Made by a program: the position numbers and the translations under genes. Positions 12,248-19,614 of a stretch of 26,482 nucleotides of DNA are shown piece after piece; within the stretch, counting starts at the first letter, position 1; every line of letters starts with the position of its first letter. Below the pieces are notes generated by a model, which saw only the letters and a list, made by a program, of their open reading frames with translations, had not been told where the DNA came from and searched no databases. The stretch is taken from the NCBI GenBank assembly GCA_964453265.1, contig CAYVNU010000016.1, positions 1 to 26,482 on the forward strand, read 5' to 3'. This DNA is from CAYVNU01 sp964453265. GTDB lineage: Bacteria; Patescibacteriota; Doudnabacteria; UBA920.

Positions 12248-13759
12248 ATGAGCCAAGATAGTGTAATTTTACGATTTGCTAACGTCAGTTTTGAATACGA
12301 TGTCCATAAACAAACGCTAGATGCCGTTAGTTTTTCCGTGCGCACTGGCAGCAAAATTACTTTAATGGGACAAAACGGTGCAGGCAAAAGCACTTTATTT
12401 GGCCTTATAACAGGAGAAAAAAAACCTACCGAAGGCGATGTTTTTTTCACGCCAAAAGATGCCAGCATTGCTATAGCAAAACAGGTTATGCCGGAAGAAA
12501 TGAAAGAATTAACGGTACGTGAATATTTTGCAACGGCATTTTCTGAAAAAAAATATAACTTAGACAAATTAATTGCCGAAGTACTGGAAGTCGTAAATTT
12601 AAACACTCAATCCGCCTCCGCCAAGGCTTCGGCGGACTCAACTCTAAAAAAAATTTTAGATAAAAGAGTTTCGGCTTTTTCCGGCGGACAGCAAGCCAGA
12701 CTGTTACTTGCTTATGCGCTTATCCAAAATCCGGACATTTTATTACTCGATGAACCTACAAATAATTTAGACCGGGCTGGCATAGAACATCTAACCGGAT
12801 TTTTAATGTTGTATGAAAAAACAGTATTGGTAATTTCCCATGATGCCGAATTCTTAAATGCTTTTTCGGACGGGGTTTTATACTTAGATGTTCATACACA
12901 CAAAATTGAACAATATACAGGCAACTACTACGACGTGGTAGAAGAAATAAAAGCCAGAGTTGAAAGAGAGAATTTGCAAAATGCCCGCATGCAGGCGCAA
13001 ATAAAAGAAAAACGCGCCCAAGCCGAAGTTTTTGCTCATAAGGGTGGAAAACTTAGAGCTGTAGCAAAAAGAATGAGAGAGTCGGCCGAAGACGCGGAAG
13101 AAAATATTGTAGAGGTAAGAAGAGAAGACAAGACCATTCGCGAATTTGAAATTCCTTGCCAAGAATACGACCAGTTTTTTGACGGCAAAATTTTGTCGCT
13201 TTCCTCGGTTACCGCTTTTATAGACCACGAACCGGTAGAAAAAGAAATTGAAATGGTGGTAAGAAAAAATCAACACCTTTTAATTTCGGGACCAAACGGC
13301 ATTGGAAAAAGTACATTTATAAACAAGCTGGCAACAGGGGAGGCTAAAGGCGCGAAAATAGCTAAAGATGTCGTAGTGGGTTATTATAGACAAGACTTTT
13401 CAGGTCTAAATTACGAACAAAAAGCCATAGACGCGTTACTCGACGTAATGCAAAAAAGAGATGAGCATCTTTTGCGCTCCGTGGCCGCTGGTTTTTTACT
13501 AGATGGCAAGCTACTTGAACAGCAAATTAAATTTTTATCCGAAGGACAAAAAGGCTTGCTTGCTTTTTGCCAGTTAGTGCTTATGAAACCAGGGCTTTTA
13601 ATACTAGATGAGCCGACTAACCATATTAATTTTCGTCATTTACCCATTATCGCAAAAACCTTAAGCGACTATCAAGGCGCGATGGTTATGGTCAGCCATA
13701 TACCGGACTTTGTTAGCCAAATAAGAATAGATACTAATTTAAACCTAAGCTCGCTATAA
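12248..13759 (+). CDS. ABC-F family ATPase (ribosome-associated, non-transport)
   Basis: 503 residues, two ATP-binding cassettes and no membrane segment, the ABC-F (EttA/Uup/Vga-like) layout; such proteins act on ribosomes in translation or antibiotic protection. First domain: Walker A GQNGAGKST (41-49), signature FSGGQ (144-148), Walker B ILLLDEPTNNLD (164-175). A charged coiled linker lies at about 230-300. Second domain: Walker A GPNGIGKST (348-356), signature LSEGQ (430-434) and Walker B LLILDEPTNHINF, where the usual TNHLD aspartate is replaced by Asn. Residues about 121-131 (QSASAKASADS) are extra and are encoded by a palindromic element (12611-12640), just before the first signature region. 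Subfamily not assigned. No ribosome binding site is visible. Confidence 0.92.
   Translation: MSQDSVILRFANVSFEYDVHKQTLDAVSFSVRTGSKITLMGQNGAGKSTLFGLITGEKKPTEGDVFFTPKDASIAIAKQVMPEEMKELTVREYFATAFSEKKYNLDKLIAEVLEVVNLNTQSASAKASADSTLKKILDKRVSAFSGGQQARLLLAYALIQNPDILLLDEPTNNLDRAGIEHLTGFLMLYEKTVLVISHDAEFLNAFSDGVLYLDVHTHKIEQYTGNYYDVVEEIKARVERENLQNARMQAQIKEKRAQAEVFAHKGGKLRAVAKRMRESAEDAEENIVEVRREDKTIREFEIPCQEYDQFFDGKILSLSSVTAFIDHEPVEKEIEMVVRKNQHLLISGPNGIGKSTFINKLATGEAKGAKIAKDVVVGYYRQDFSGLNYEQKAIDALLDVMQKRDEHLLRSVAAGFLLDGKLLEQQIKFLSEGQKGLLAFCQLVLMKPGLLILDEPTNHINFRHLPIIAKTLSDYQGAMVMVSHIPDFVSQIRIDTNLNLSSL
12611..12640 (+). repeat. Palindromic element inserted in frame in the ABC-F gene
   Basis: TCCGCC...GGCGGA palindromic segment with core CGCCAAGGCTTCGGCGGAC, matching the RarA element core (15811-15834) with few changes. 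It encodes SASAKASADS, against TFAEASADK in RarA. Confidence 0.8.
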
Positions 13760-13857
13760 ACCCCGCACCACTTTTCATCAAATTTCAACTACCTCCAAAT
13801 TTTACATTTGGTAAATTTTTGATAGTTAAACAACTCTGTTTAAAAGTGGTGCGGGGT
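13760..13857. repeat. 98-nt inverted-repeat element after the ABC-F gene
   Basis: Perfect 16-nt arms (13760-13775 and 13842-13857, ACCCCGCACCACTTTT), starting at the base after the stop codon. Nested smaller hairpins lie inside (for example TTAAACA/TGTTTAA, 13826-13843). No ORF. Could act as a terminator, but the size and perfect ends also suit a small non-autonomous element. Confidence 0.7.
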
Positions 13858-13876
13858 AAAGCGAGTTTTTTCGCAG

Positions 13877-13904
13877 ATCCTCCATAGCCTTAGCGAAGGA
13901 GGAT
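13877..13904. repeat. Diverged palindromic element upstream of the DedA promoter
   Basis: 7-bp outer arms ATCCTCC/GGAGGAT. On the minus strand the middle reads TTCGCTAAGGCTATGGAGGA, similar to the in-gene core TTCGCTRAAGCTTCGGCGGA of the RarA copy. It abuts the extended -10 at 13906. Confidence 0.6.
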
Positions 13905-13905
13905 T

Positions 13906-13914
13906 TGCTATACT
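13906..13914 (+). promoter_or_regulatory. Extended -10 promoter giving a leaderless dedA mRNA
   Basis: TGCTATACT with 6 nt before the ATG at 13921; the predicted transcription start coincides with the start codon. Confidence 0.6.
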
Positions 13915-13920
13915 TTACCT

Positions 13921-14613
13921 ATGAAATACAAAAATATTTTAGCAGCCCTTGCCATACCCCTTGGCCTGCTTTCTATGACACTACTTTATTCCTTAATCTG
14001 GCGCTTGTTTAATTTACCCAAAGAAGACGAACTAATTAAAATCATCACGGAATTTTTTAACCGCTACGGCCTTTGGGTAGTTTTAATATCCAGCATTATT
14101 GAAGGTGCTTTAATTATTGGCAACTATTTCCCCGGCGGAGTGGTGGTATTTTTAGGAGTCATTGCCGCTGGACACAACATTCCTAAAATAATTCTTACGG
14201 TTAGTGTAGTAGTTGTAGGTTTTTTTATTGGCTATGCGTTAGACTATGCTATGGGAAAATATGGCTGGTATAAAGTCTTAATTAAATTTGGTATGAAGGA
14301 CCAACTAGAAAAAGCAAAAATAAAACTATCTAAACAAAGTTTTAACGCAATTTTTTTAAGTTATTGGGAACCAAATTTAGGTTCAGTCACGGCAACAGCT
14401 GCCGGAATTTTAAATATTCCCTTACCCAAATTTCTTTTTGAATCTTTAATCGGATTGGTAATTTGGGATACTTTTTGGGGAGCTTTGGTGGCAACTTTAG
14501 GCAAACAGGCTTTAAACTTGGTTACCAATTTAGCTTATATTATCCCTATTGTTGTAATTTGGATTGTTTTAATTTTACTAAAGCAGCGTTTCCAAAAAAA
14601 AGTTGACATTTAA
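13921..14613 (+). CDS. DedA/VTT-family integral membrane protein
   Basis: 230 residues with about six hydrophobic segments, including an N-terminal helix (7-28) and a C-terminal one (205-224). The central region follows the DedA/SNARE-associated pattern: a helix with ...SSIIEGALIIGNYFPGG (acidic residue, then proline-glycine turn), GFFIGYALDYAMGKYG (the G-x-x-x-G-Y-x-x-G region) and SYWEPNLGSVTATAAGILN, where the second re-entrant segment carries conserved polar residues. DedA proteins are linked to lipid-carrier recycling (undecaprenyl phosphate or phosphatidylethanolamine flipping) and membrane homeostasis; the exact substrate here is unknown. Transcribed from its own leaderless-type promoter. 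The glycosyltransferase downstream could use a lipid-linked sugar, a loose contextual link. Confidence 0.83.
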   Translation: MKYKNILAALAIPLGLLSMTLLYSLIWRLFNLPKEDELIKIITEFFNRYGLWVVLISSIIEGALIIGNYFPGGVVVFLGVIAAGHNIPKIILTVSVVVVGFFIGYALDYAMGKYGWYKVLIKFGMKDQLEKAKIKLSKQSFNAIFLSYWEPNLGSVTATAAGILNIPLPKFLFESLIGLVIWDTFWGALVATLGKQALNLVTNLAYIIPIVVIWIVLILLKQRFQKKVDI

Positions 14614-14706
14614 CTTCTAAACTAAAAACATGTGCAAATAATCTAATTAGTATCCGACTTGTATTGTTTTTAATATAAGGTTATATTATATATAATAGGG
14701 TAAACA

Positions 14707-14721
14707 ATCGTATACTACGAT
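14707..14721 (+). promoter_or_regulatory. Palindrome and -10 candidate before the glycosyltransferase gene
   Basis: ATCGTA-TAC-TACGAT palindrome (14707-14721) overlaps TATACT (14711-14716), which ends 7 nt before the ATG at 14724. A second pair further up is TTGTTT (14664-14669)-17-TATATA (14687-14692). Possibly leaderless, possibly operator-controlled. Confidence 0.4.
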
Positions 14722-14723
14722 AT

Positions 14724-15467
14724 ATGGATAACACAGCTTATTACAATACCGAACTGGCGATAATAATTCCAACTCTTAACGAGGAACTTTACATTTCCAA
14801 AACTTTATATTTTTTAAAAAAACAAGACTATAAAAATTTACACTCTACACAAATAATTATTGCAGACGCAAAGTCATCTGACCGAACAATAGACGTTATA
14901 CAAAAATCAAAAGAACATTTAAACATTACTTTGATTGAGGGAGATTTACCAAGCATTGGTAGAAATCGAGCAGCTAAATTAACCAAAGCTGAATTTATGC
15001 TTTTTTTAGATGGTGATATTGAATTGCAAGACAAAACCATAATCAGCGCGACTTTGAAAGCAGCAAAAAATAAAAATTTAGACTTAGTTACTGCCAAAGT
15101 TAGATGCAGTGGAAATTTTTTTGGAAAACTTTTCTACTGGTTTAGTAATTTAAGACTTTTGCTTTCTATATTTACCAAACCTTATTGCACAGGCAGATTT
15201 ATGTTAATAAAAAAAACAGCGTTTGATCAACTTGGCGGATTCGACGAAAAATTAGAATTTTATGAAGATGTGTTTTTAGCTAGCCGTGTAAATGCAAATA
15301 AATTTACTTATATTAATCATTTTTATATAACTTCCGACAGAAGGCTTTTAAATACTGGCGCTAAAAAAATTTTTTGGCTTCAAATTAGAGCCACGTGGCA
15401 TAATTTATTAGGTAATAATAAATTTTTCTATAAAAATCATCATTACTGGGATCATCTAAAAAAATAA
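14724..15467 (+). CDS. Family 2 glycosyltransferase
   Basis: 247 residues, GT-A fold of the GT2 family. It starts with the nucleotide-sugar strand LAIIIPTLNEELYISKTL (about 11-28), then IIIADAKSSDRTIDV (second Asp motif), SIGRNRAAKLTKAEFMLFLDGDIEL with the metal-binding D-x-D (DGD), and the acceptor/catalytic region GGFDEKLEFYEDVFLASRV with the conserved ED pair. Likely transfers a sugar to a lipid or polysaccharide acceptor at the inner membrane face. One hydrophobic patch (NLRLLLSIFTKPY) may contact the membrane. The next gene (rarA) begins 1 nt after its stop, so the two are cotranscribed, although functionally unrelated. Confidence 0.9.
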   Translation: MDNTAYYNTELAIIIPTLNEELYISKTLYFLKKQDYKNLHSTQIIIADAKSSDRTIDVIQKSKEHLNITLIEGDLPSIGRNRAAKLTKAEFMLFLDGDIELQDKTIISATLKAAKNKNLDLVTAKVRCSGNFFGKLFYWFSNLRLLLSIFTKPYCTGRFMLIKKTAFDQLGGFDEKLEFYEDVFLASRVNANKFTYINHFYITSDRRLLNTGAKKIFWLQIRATWHNLLGNNKFFYKNHHYWDHLKK

Positions 15468-15468
15468 C

Positions 15469-16722
15469 ATGGAACCTTTAGCAAACAAAATTCGCCCTAA
15501 CTCGCTTGAAACTTATATTGGGCAGGAACATTTGGTGGGGGAAGGCAAACCCTTGAAGCTTGCGATTTCAAACAAGCATATTTTTAGTTTTATTTTGTGG
15601 GGACCGCCGGGGGTAGGGAAGACCACCTTGGCACGAATTTACGCAAAGGCTGTTAATGCAGAATACCACGAACTATCAGCAGTATCGGCAGGAAAAGATG
15701 ATATAAGACAGATTGTGGAAGATAAGTCTAATGTGTCCAATCCGTCCTATTCAAACGATCAACAATCATTTAACCTTAAACACCCTCATCCCAACCCTCT
15801 CCCACCCACCTTCGCTGAAGCTTCGGCGGACAAGAAGGGAGAGGGAGGGAACGAAAAACCAAAAATTTTATTCCTTGACGAAATCCATAGGTTTAACAAA
15901 GCCCAGCAGGACTTTTTGCTGCCCTTTGTAGAAAAAGGTCAGTTAACTTTAATTGGTGCAACTACAGAAAACCCTTCTTTCGAGGTTATTCCAGCATTGC
16001 TTTCACGCTGCCGCGTGTTTGTATTAAATGAATTAAGCACAAATGATATTTCAAATATCATTAATCAAACAAAAATTAGAGTACCGGACGATGCAAAAGA
16101 ATGGTTAGCATCTATGGCCAACGGCGATGCCAGGCAAGTGCTTTCCATGCTGGAAAATTGCCAGGAGCTGTATGGTGAAATAAATCTTGATAATTTAAAA
16201 AATACACTACAATCCAAATTCCTACGTTACGATAAAGCAGGGGACGAGCACTACAATACCATTTCGGCATTTATTAAGTCCATGAGGGCTTCGCAAGCCG
16301 ATGCGGCTTTGTACTATCTGGCACGTATGGTCGAAGCCGGCGAAGACCCATTATTTATAGCCCGCAGAATGGTAGTATTTGCCAGTGAGGACATTGGTCT
16401 AGCTCAGCCCACGGCTTTAGTTGTAGCCAATGCGGTATTTGAAGCCTGCCAAAAAATTGGTTACCCGGAATGTGCCATAAATTTAGCCCACGGCGTAAGT
16501 TATTTAGCCCAATGCAAAAAGGACCGCTCTTCTCACGATGCATATTTTATGGCACTAGAGGATGTTAAAAAATTTGGCAATTTGCCAGTCCCTTTAAACA
16601 TTCGCAATGCTCCGACCAAGCTTATGAAAGACTTAGACTACGGCAAAGGTTATGAAAAATATCCTGTCGATAATAATTATTTACCAGAAAAACTGAAAGA
16701 AAAAAAGTATTTAAAGCCTTAA
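15469..16722 (+). CDS. rarA: Replication-associated recombination protein A (AAA+ ATPase)
   Basis: 417 residues, RarA/MgsA/WRNIP1 family, a clamp-loader-like AAA+ ATPase acting at stalled replication forks. Motifs: N-terminal IRPNSLETYIGQEHLVGEGKP, Walker A GPPGVGKT (45-52), Walker B ILFLDEIHRFNKAQQD (133-148), sensor GATTENPSFEV (162-172), then the C-terminal tetramer domain ending LPEKLKEKKYL. Between DDIRQIVED and Walker B, where family members have about 10-20 residues, this protein has about 47. The extra part includes HPHPNPLPPTFAEASADKKGEGG, encoded by a nested palindromic element (15781-15855). Position and open frame suggest a tolerated loop insertion. Cotranscribed with the glycosyltransferase gene. 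Confidence 0.95.
   Translation: MEPLANKIRPNSLETYIGQEHLVGEGKPLKLAISNKHIFSFILWGPPGVGKTTLARIYAKAVNAEYHELSAVSAGKDDIRQIVEDKSNVSNPSYSNDQQSFNLKHPHPNPLPPTFAEASADKKGEGGNEKPKILFLDEIHRFNKAQQDFLLPFVEKGQLTLIGATTENPSFEVIPALLSRCRVFVLNELSTNDISNIINQTKIRVPDDAKEWLASMANGDARQVLSMLENCQELYGEINLDNLKNTLQSKFLRYDKAGDEHYNTISAFIKSMRASQADAALYYLARMVEAGEDPLFIARRMVVFASEDIGLAQPTALVVANAVFEACQKIGYPECAINLAHGVSYLAQCKKDRSSHDAYFMALEDVKKFGNLPVPLNIRNAPTKLMKDLDYGKGYEKYPVDNNYLPEKLKEKKYLKP
15781..15855 (+). repeat. Nested palindromic element inserted in frame in rarA
   Basis: Outer arms CCCTCTCCC (15795-15803 region) and GGGAGAGGG (15837-15846 region) enclose the core TTCGCTGAAGCTTCGGCGGA. The encoded peptide (PNPLPPTFAEASADKKGEG) parallels that of the fmt element (PNPSPSTFAKAS...SADKQGRG). 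Confidence 0.85.
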
Positions 16723-16739
16723 AAACTTTAGCCTCTCAT

Positions 16740-16791
16740 AATTTTTACTACTGGACAATTCGCGCGAATTGTCCAGTAGTAAAAATTTTTT
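16740..16791. terminator. 48-nt perfect palindrome followed by T run after rarA
   Basis: Perfect palindrome 16740-16787 centred on CGCG, with T-rich sequence to 16791 on the plus strand and an equally T-rich start on the minus strand. Lies between convergent genes, so it can end transcription from both sides. Confidence 0.8.
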
Positions 16792-16804
16792 GAATATAAA
16801 ATTA

Positions 16805-16842
16805 AAACGCCCGTTATATGCTCTAGAACATAAGGGGCGTTT
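16805..16842. terminator. Second hairpin between convergent genes
   Basis: 8-bp arms AAACGCCC/GGGCGTTT. A third hairpin with 10-bp arms (16874-16883 with 16895-16904) lies 18 nt past the stop of the minus-strand gene. Together they fill the 200-nt space between rarA and the probable anti-sigma gene; no ORF is seen there. Confidence 0.55.
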
Positions 16843-16922
16843 ATTATATTTAACCTTGTTTCCAAGGCTGCCTGTGTCCTAAAACATTTTTTGCTTTAGG
16901 ACACTAACAAAATTAGAAACTT

Positions 16923-18425
16923 TTATTTAGGCTGAGTAAGGGGCATAATTTGTGGAGGGACTAAAGAACCCGGGTCTTTAAGCAATTCCTTAACCAAGGG
17001 TACAGTAATCGCGCTTCTGTAAGAAGGGAAATTCGCCGGGGCGTCTAAAATAGGGAAGACTAAAGCCGGCACTAAAATTTCATAGCCTTCTTTGCCTGGC
17101 TCGTTTTTCCACTGACGGAGCAAGCTTTTAGTTGGAGCGCCTAACTTAACTTCTACAGTTTTAACATCACTGCCCAAATTTGGTTCCGAGTACATAGGGT
17201 AAAATATCTGATTACCACCGGCTTCCGCTATTTTTACAATTCTCTCCCAGGAAGTTTCTGCCGCGTAGTCAGAACGGTCGTAAACTTGGCTACTTAAATC
17301 ATAAAACCCCGAAACTTTTTTTACTCTTACATTAACACTCACATTCAGTCCGGTTAAATTACCCGACTCGTCGTAAACTTTTTGACCATTTACTTCTAAC
17401 GGATATACGACGTTTACAACATCAGGCAACCAGGCCATACTTTTGTCCGAGGCTAGTTCATAATCTCTCAGCCACTGTTTTTGCACAACTGGCTCACCGT
17501 AGTTTGTTTTGCCAATTTTATACTGGTCTAAAAAACTATTGGCAATATTTATAACTTCAGTATCAGACGGCATGTCGGAAAGTTTTAAACGGTATTGATT
17601 AGCACAAGCTTCGTCTTGGCATAAACGCTCCGGGGTTTGCCATTTAAACCAATTCTCGTTCATGCTTATATTCCCGTCGCGAAAATTTATATTTACCATA
17701 TAGCCGAAATCGCGGTCTTCGGTTAAATTAACAGATTCCACATAACCAGACTGCAAAGCTTTAAGATTAAAATTCGGGAGTGATAAATTTTTTAACAAGC
17801 TGGTAATAGATGTGTTGCCACCAAAACCTTTTTGCCTTCTAAGCACTTCCACATTTTGATCGCTTAACGTAAGGGCTTCGCCGCTATAAATGAATTTATA
17901 GTTTTCAAATACCGGCATAATTCCTGCACCACCACCCATTCCACCACCAGCCATTTTACTATTTGCAGAAGAAGCATCTTGGCTAAGCGGCATAGCCGCG
18001 GTTAAACCGCCACCTCCGCCACCACTGCCGCCTTTACCTAAAGTACTTGTAGAAGCTTCGTTTAAAGAGCCAAAGGCTAAAGGTTGCAACTTTTTACCAG
18101 TTAAAGCTGTGTTATTCAAATTCATTCCTGGCTTAAAGTAATTCACACCCACCAATGCCACTATTGCCACCACAGCCATAGCCGGCAAGGCAAATTTCAC
18201 GCTGGTTAAGTTTTGCCAAAAACTTGTTTGAGTTTTACTGCCCATTGTTTGGGCTGTAAGCAAAAGCTTTTTTCTTAAACTTTCTGCAAACGTCGGGTCA
18301 AATTTAGTATCAGGCTTGTTTTTTAAGAGCTGTTCTAAAATTGGCTTTAATTGGTTTTCGTGCTTCATAAATTCCGCGTCGTATTTATAAAGTTCTTGTA
18401 ATATTTGGCTTATTTTTTCATTCAT
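16923..18425 (-). CDS. Probable membrane-anchored anti-sigma factor with large outer domain
   Basis: 500 residues. The N-terminal part (1-70) is helical and charged. One transmembrane helix follows (about 76-95, VKFALPAMAVVAIVALVGVNYF), then a Ser/Thr linker and a glycine-rich stretch (about 131-168, GKGGSGGGGGGL and GGGMGGGAG), then a long outer domain rich in beta strands and aromatic residues (170-500). No zinc-binding H-x3-C-x2-C motif of ZAS anti-sigma factors is present. The assignment as an anti-sigma protein rests on topology and on its place 18 nt downstream of an ECF sigma gene in the same operon. The outer domain may sense an envelope or extracellular signal; it has CQDEAC, a possible disulfide pair. 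The family of the outer domain is not recognised. Confidence 0.75.
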   Translation of the reverse strand: MNEKISQILQELYKYDAEFMKHENQLKPILEQLLKNKPDTKFDPTFAESLRKKLLLTAQTMGSKTQTSFWQNLTSVKFALPAMAVVAIVALVGVNYFKPGMNLNNTALTGKKLQPLAFGSLNEASTSTLGKGGSGGGGGGLTAAMPLSQDASSANSKMAGGGMGGGAGIMPVFENYKFIYSGEALTLSDQNVEVLRRQKGFGGNTSITSLLKNLSLPNFNLKALQSGYVESVNLTEDRDFGYMVNINFRDGNISMNENWFKWQTPERLCQDEACANQYRLKLSDMPSDTEVINIANSFLDQYKIGKTNYGEPVVQKQWLRDYELASDKSMAWLPDVVNVVYPLEVNGQKVYDESGNLTGLNVSVNVRVKKVSGFYDLSSQVYDRSDYAAETSWERIVKIAEAGGNQIFYPMYSEPNLGSDVKTVEVKLGAPTKSLLRQWKNEPGKEGYEILVPALVFPILDAPANFPSYRSAITVPLVKELLKDPGSLVPPQIMPLTQPK

Positions 18426-18443
18426 ATATTTTTAAACTTAATA

Positions 18444-19010
18444 CTAAACTGAAGGTTTTAATAAAATTAACATTAAAATTGCCAAAGGCATTTTTGCCTG
18501 CAAAATTTTTATACTTCGGCCGAATTGCATTTTGCTGGCCGCTTCGCTCTTGCCTAAAACTTCCGCAATTTCCTTAAAACTTAAGCCGTCCCACACCCTA
18601 AGCAAAATAATTTCTTTTTGCTCCGGCTCTAGTTCTTCTAAAAGTTTTTCGACTTTTTCCAAATCCATTTTTGCGCCAATTTCTTTTACCATATTTTTAG
18701 CGCTTGGTTTTTCCAAAATATCGTCTAAAGGTTCCGCGGGCTTCTGAGCGCGAAAATAGTCAACTAAAGTATTGCGGGCTATGGTATAAAGCCAGGTATT
18801 AAACGCGCTTAAGCCGGGCTTGTAACTTTTTATTCTTTCCAAAGCTTTTAAAAAAGTCTGACTGGTTAAGTCTTCGGCTAAATGCTTGTCTAAAGTACGA
18901 TAGTAAAGAAAATCGTAAATTTTTTTTACATATTCGTCGTATAAAACTGTAAATTGTTCTAAATTGCCTTCTTGACAGGCATTTATTGCAGATTCTAATG
19001 CTGTTTGCAT
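18444..19010 (-). CDS. RNA polymerase ECF-type sigma factor
   Basis: 188 residues. Region 2 spans about 17-90 (FTVLYDEYVKKIYDFLYYRT, AEDLTSQTFLKALERI, FNTWLYTIARNTLVDYFRAQ), with the -10-binding and core-binding features of sigma-70 family region 2. Region 4 is about 127-173 (LEPEQKEIILLRVWDGLSFK, EIAEVLGKSEAASKMQFGRS), a helix-turn-helix for the -35. Regions 1 and 3 are missing, as in ECF (group 4) sigma factors. The protein ends with a hydrophobic tail, MPLAILMLILLKPSV (174-188), unusual for the class and perhaps a membrane or partner contact. First gene of an operon with the probable anti-sigma factor. An ATG start at 19008-19010 is the only good one. Confidence 0.93.
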   Translation of the reverse strand: MQTALESAINACQEGNLEQFTVLYDEYVKKIYDFLYYRTLDKHLAEDLTSQTFLKALERIKSYKPGLSAFNTWLYTIARNTLVDYFRAQKPAEPLDDILEKPSAKNMVKEIGAKMDLEKVEKLLEELEPEQKEIILLRVWDGLSFKEIAEVLGKSEAASKMQFGRSIKILQAKMPLAILMLILLKPSV

Positions 19011-19026
19011 ATTTTGTTAAATAATT

Positions 19027-19042
19027 ACTTGCAAGTATTATA
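19027..19042 (-). promoter_or_regulatory. -10 box and palindrome upstream of the sigma factor gene
   Basis: On the minus strand TATAAT (19037-19042) is followed directly by the 10-nt perfect palindrome ACTTGCAAGT (19027-19036), at the expected transcription start. No good -35 is seen, which would suit control by an alternative sigma factor, though this is only a suggestion. Confidence 0.4.
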
Positions 19043-19054
19043 ACTCATTTTTGC

Positions 19055-19084
19055 TTGTACAGACATAATATTATACGGTAGAAT
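19055..19084 (+). promoter_or_regulatory. Promoter of the proX-like gene
   Basis: TTGTAC (19055-19060), 18-nt spacer, TAGAAT (19079-19084). Divergent from the sigma factor gene. Followed by an AAAAGG ribosome binding site about 10 nt before the ATG at 19105. Confidence 0.5.
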
Positions 19085-19104
19085 TACTAAAAGGTAACAA
19101 TTTT

Positions 19105-19578
19105 ATGAATCAGGTCTTAGAATTTTTAAACCGCAACAACATTGCTTACAAACTCTTTGAGCACGAAGCGGTTTTTACCAACGAGGAGTCTGGTAAAATA
19201 AATATTCCGGAGGTCCAAAATAATGCAAAAAACCTATTTTTGCGGAATCATAACAAAACCAAATACTATTTAGTCAGCCTTATGCACAACAAACGAGCGG
19301 ACTTAAAAAGTTTTGCCCAAAAAATAGGGGAGAAAAAGCTAAGCTTTGGTTCGGCAGACGACTTACTCAGCATCTTAAAACTTACCCCCGGCTCTGTCTC
19401 ACCGTTAGGGCTAATAAATGACAAGGACAAAAAAGTTACTTTTTACTTAGATGCAGATTTTTTAAGTGCCAAGGATATTTGCGTACACCCCAACATAAAC
19501 ACTGGCACGTTAGTAATTCCAATTGCAGATTTTAAACGTTTGGTGGGAATTTTAGGTTATGAAATTAATAAATTTTAA
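19105..19578 (+). CDS. proX: Prolyl-tRNA editing protein (ProX/PrdX, YbaK-domain)
   Basis: 157 residues, a single YbaK/aminoacyl-tRNA deacylase domain. Features: N-terminal MNQVLEFLNRNNIAYKLFEHEAVFTNEES (the usual start of PrdX/ProXp proteins), KNLFLRNHNKTKYYLVSLMH (central strand with the conserved region around the catalytic Lys), LSFGSADDLLSILKLTPGSVSPLGLIND (the conserved G-x-V-[ST]-P-x-G/L motif of the family) and CVHPNINTGTLVI near the end. Such free-standing domains hydrolyse mischarged Ala-tRNA(Pro) or related species, guarding translation accuracy in the cytosol. Start supported by AAAAGG. Complete; the subfamily (ProXp-ala or other) is not certain. Confidence 0.9.
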   Translation: MNQVLEFLNRNNIAYKLFEHEAVFTNEESGKINIPEVQNNAKNLFLRNHNKTKYYLVSLMHNKRADLKSFAQKIGEKKLSFGSADDLLSILKLTPGSVSPLGLINDKDKKVTFYLDADFLSAKDICVHPNINTGTLVIPIADFKRLVGILGYEINKF

Positions 19579-19599
19579 CTTTATTTATAAGCATATCAT

Positions 19600-19608
19600 T
19601 GATATAAT
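19600..19608 (+). promoter_or_regulatory. Extended -10 promoter giving a leaderless mRNA
   Basis: TGATATAAT, identical to 6979-6987, with 6 nt before the ATG at 19615. Confidence 0.6.
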
Positions 19609-19614
19609 TAATAA

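Noticed and set aside
15713..15931. An overlapping plus-strand ORF in a second frame of rarA
   Set aside because: It exists because the palindromic insert is open in more than one frame; rarA motifs on both sides fix the true frame.
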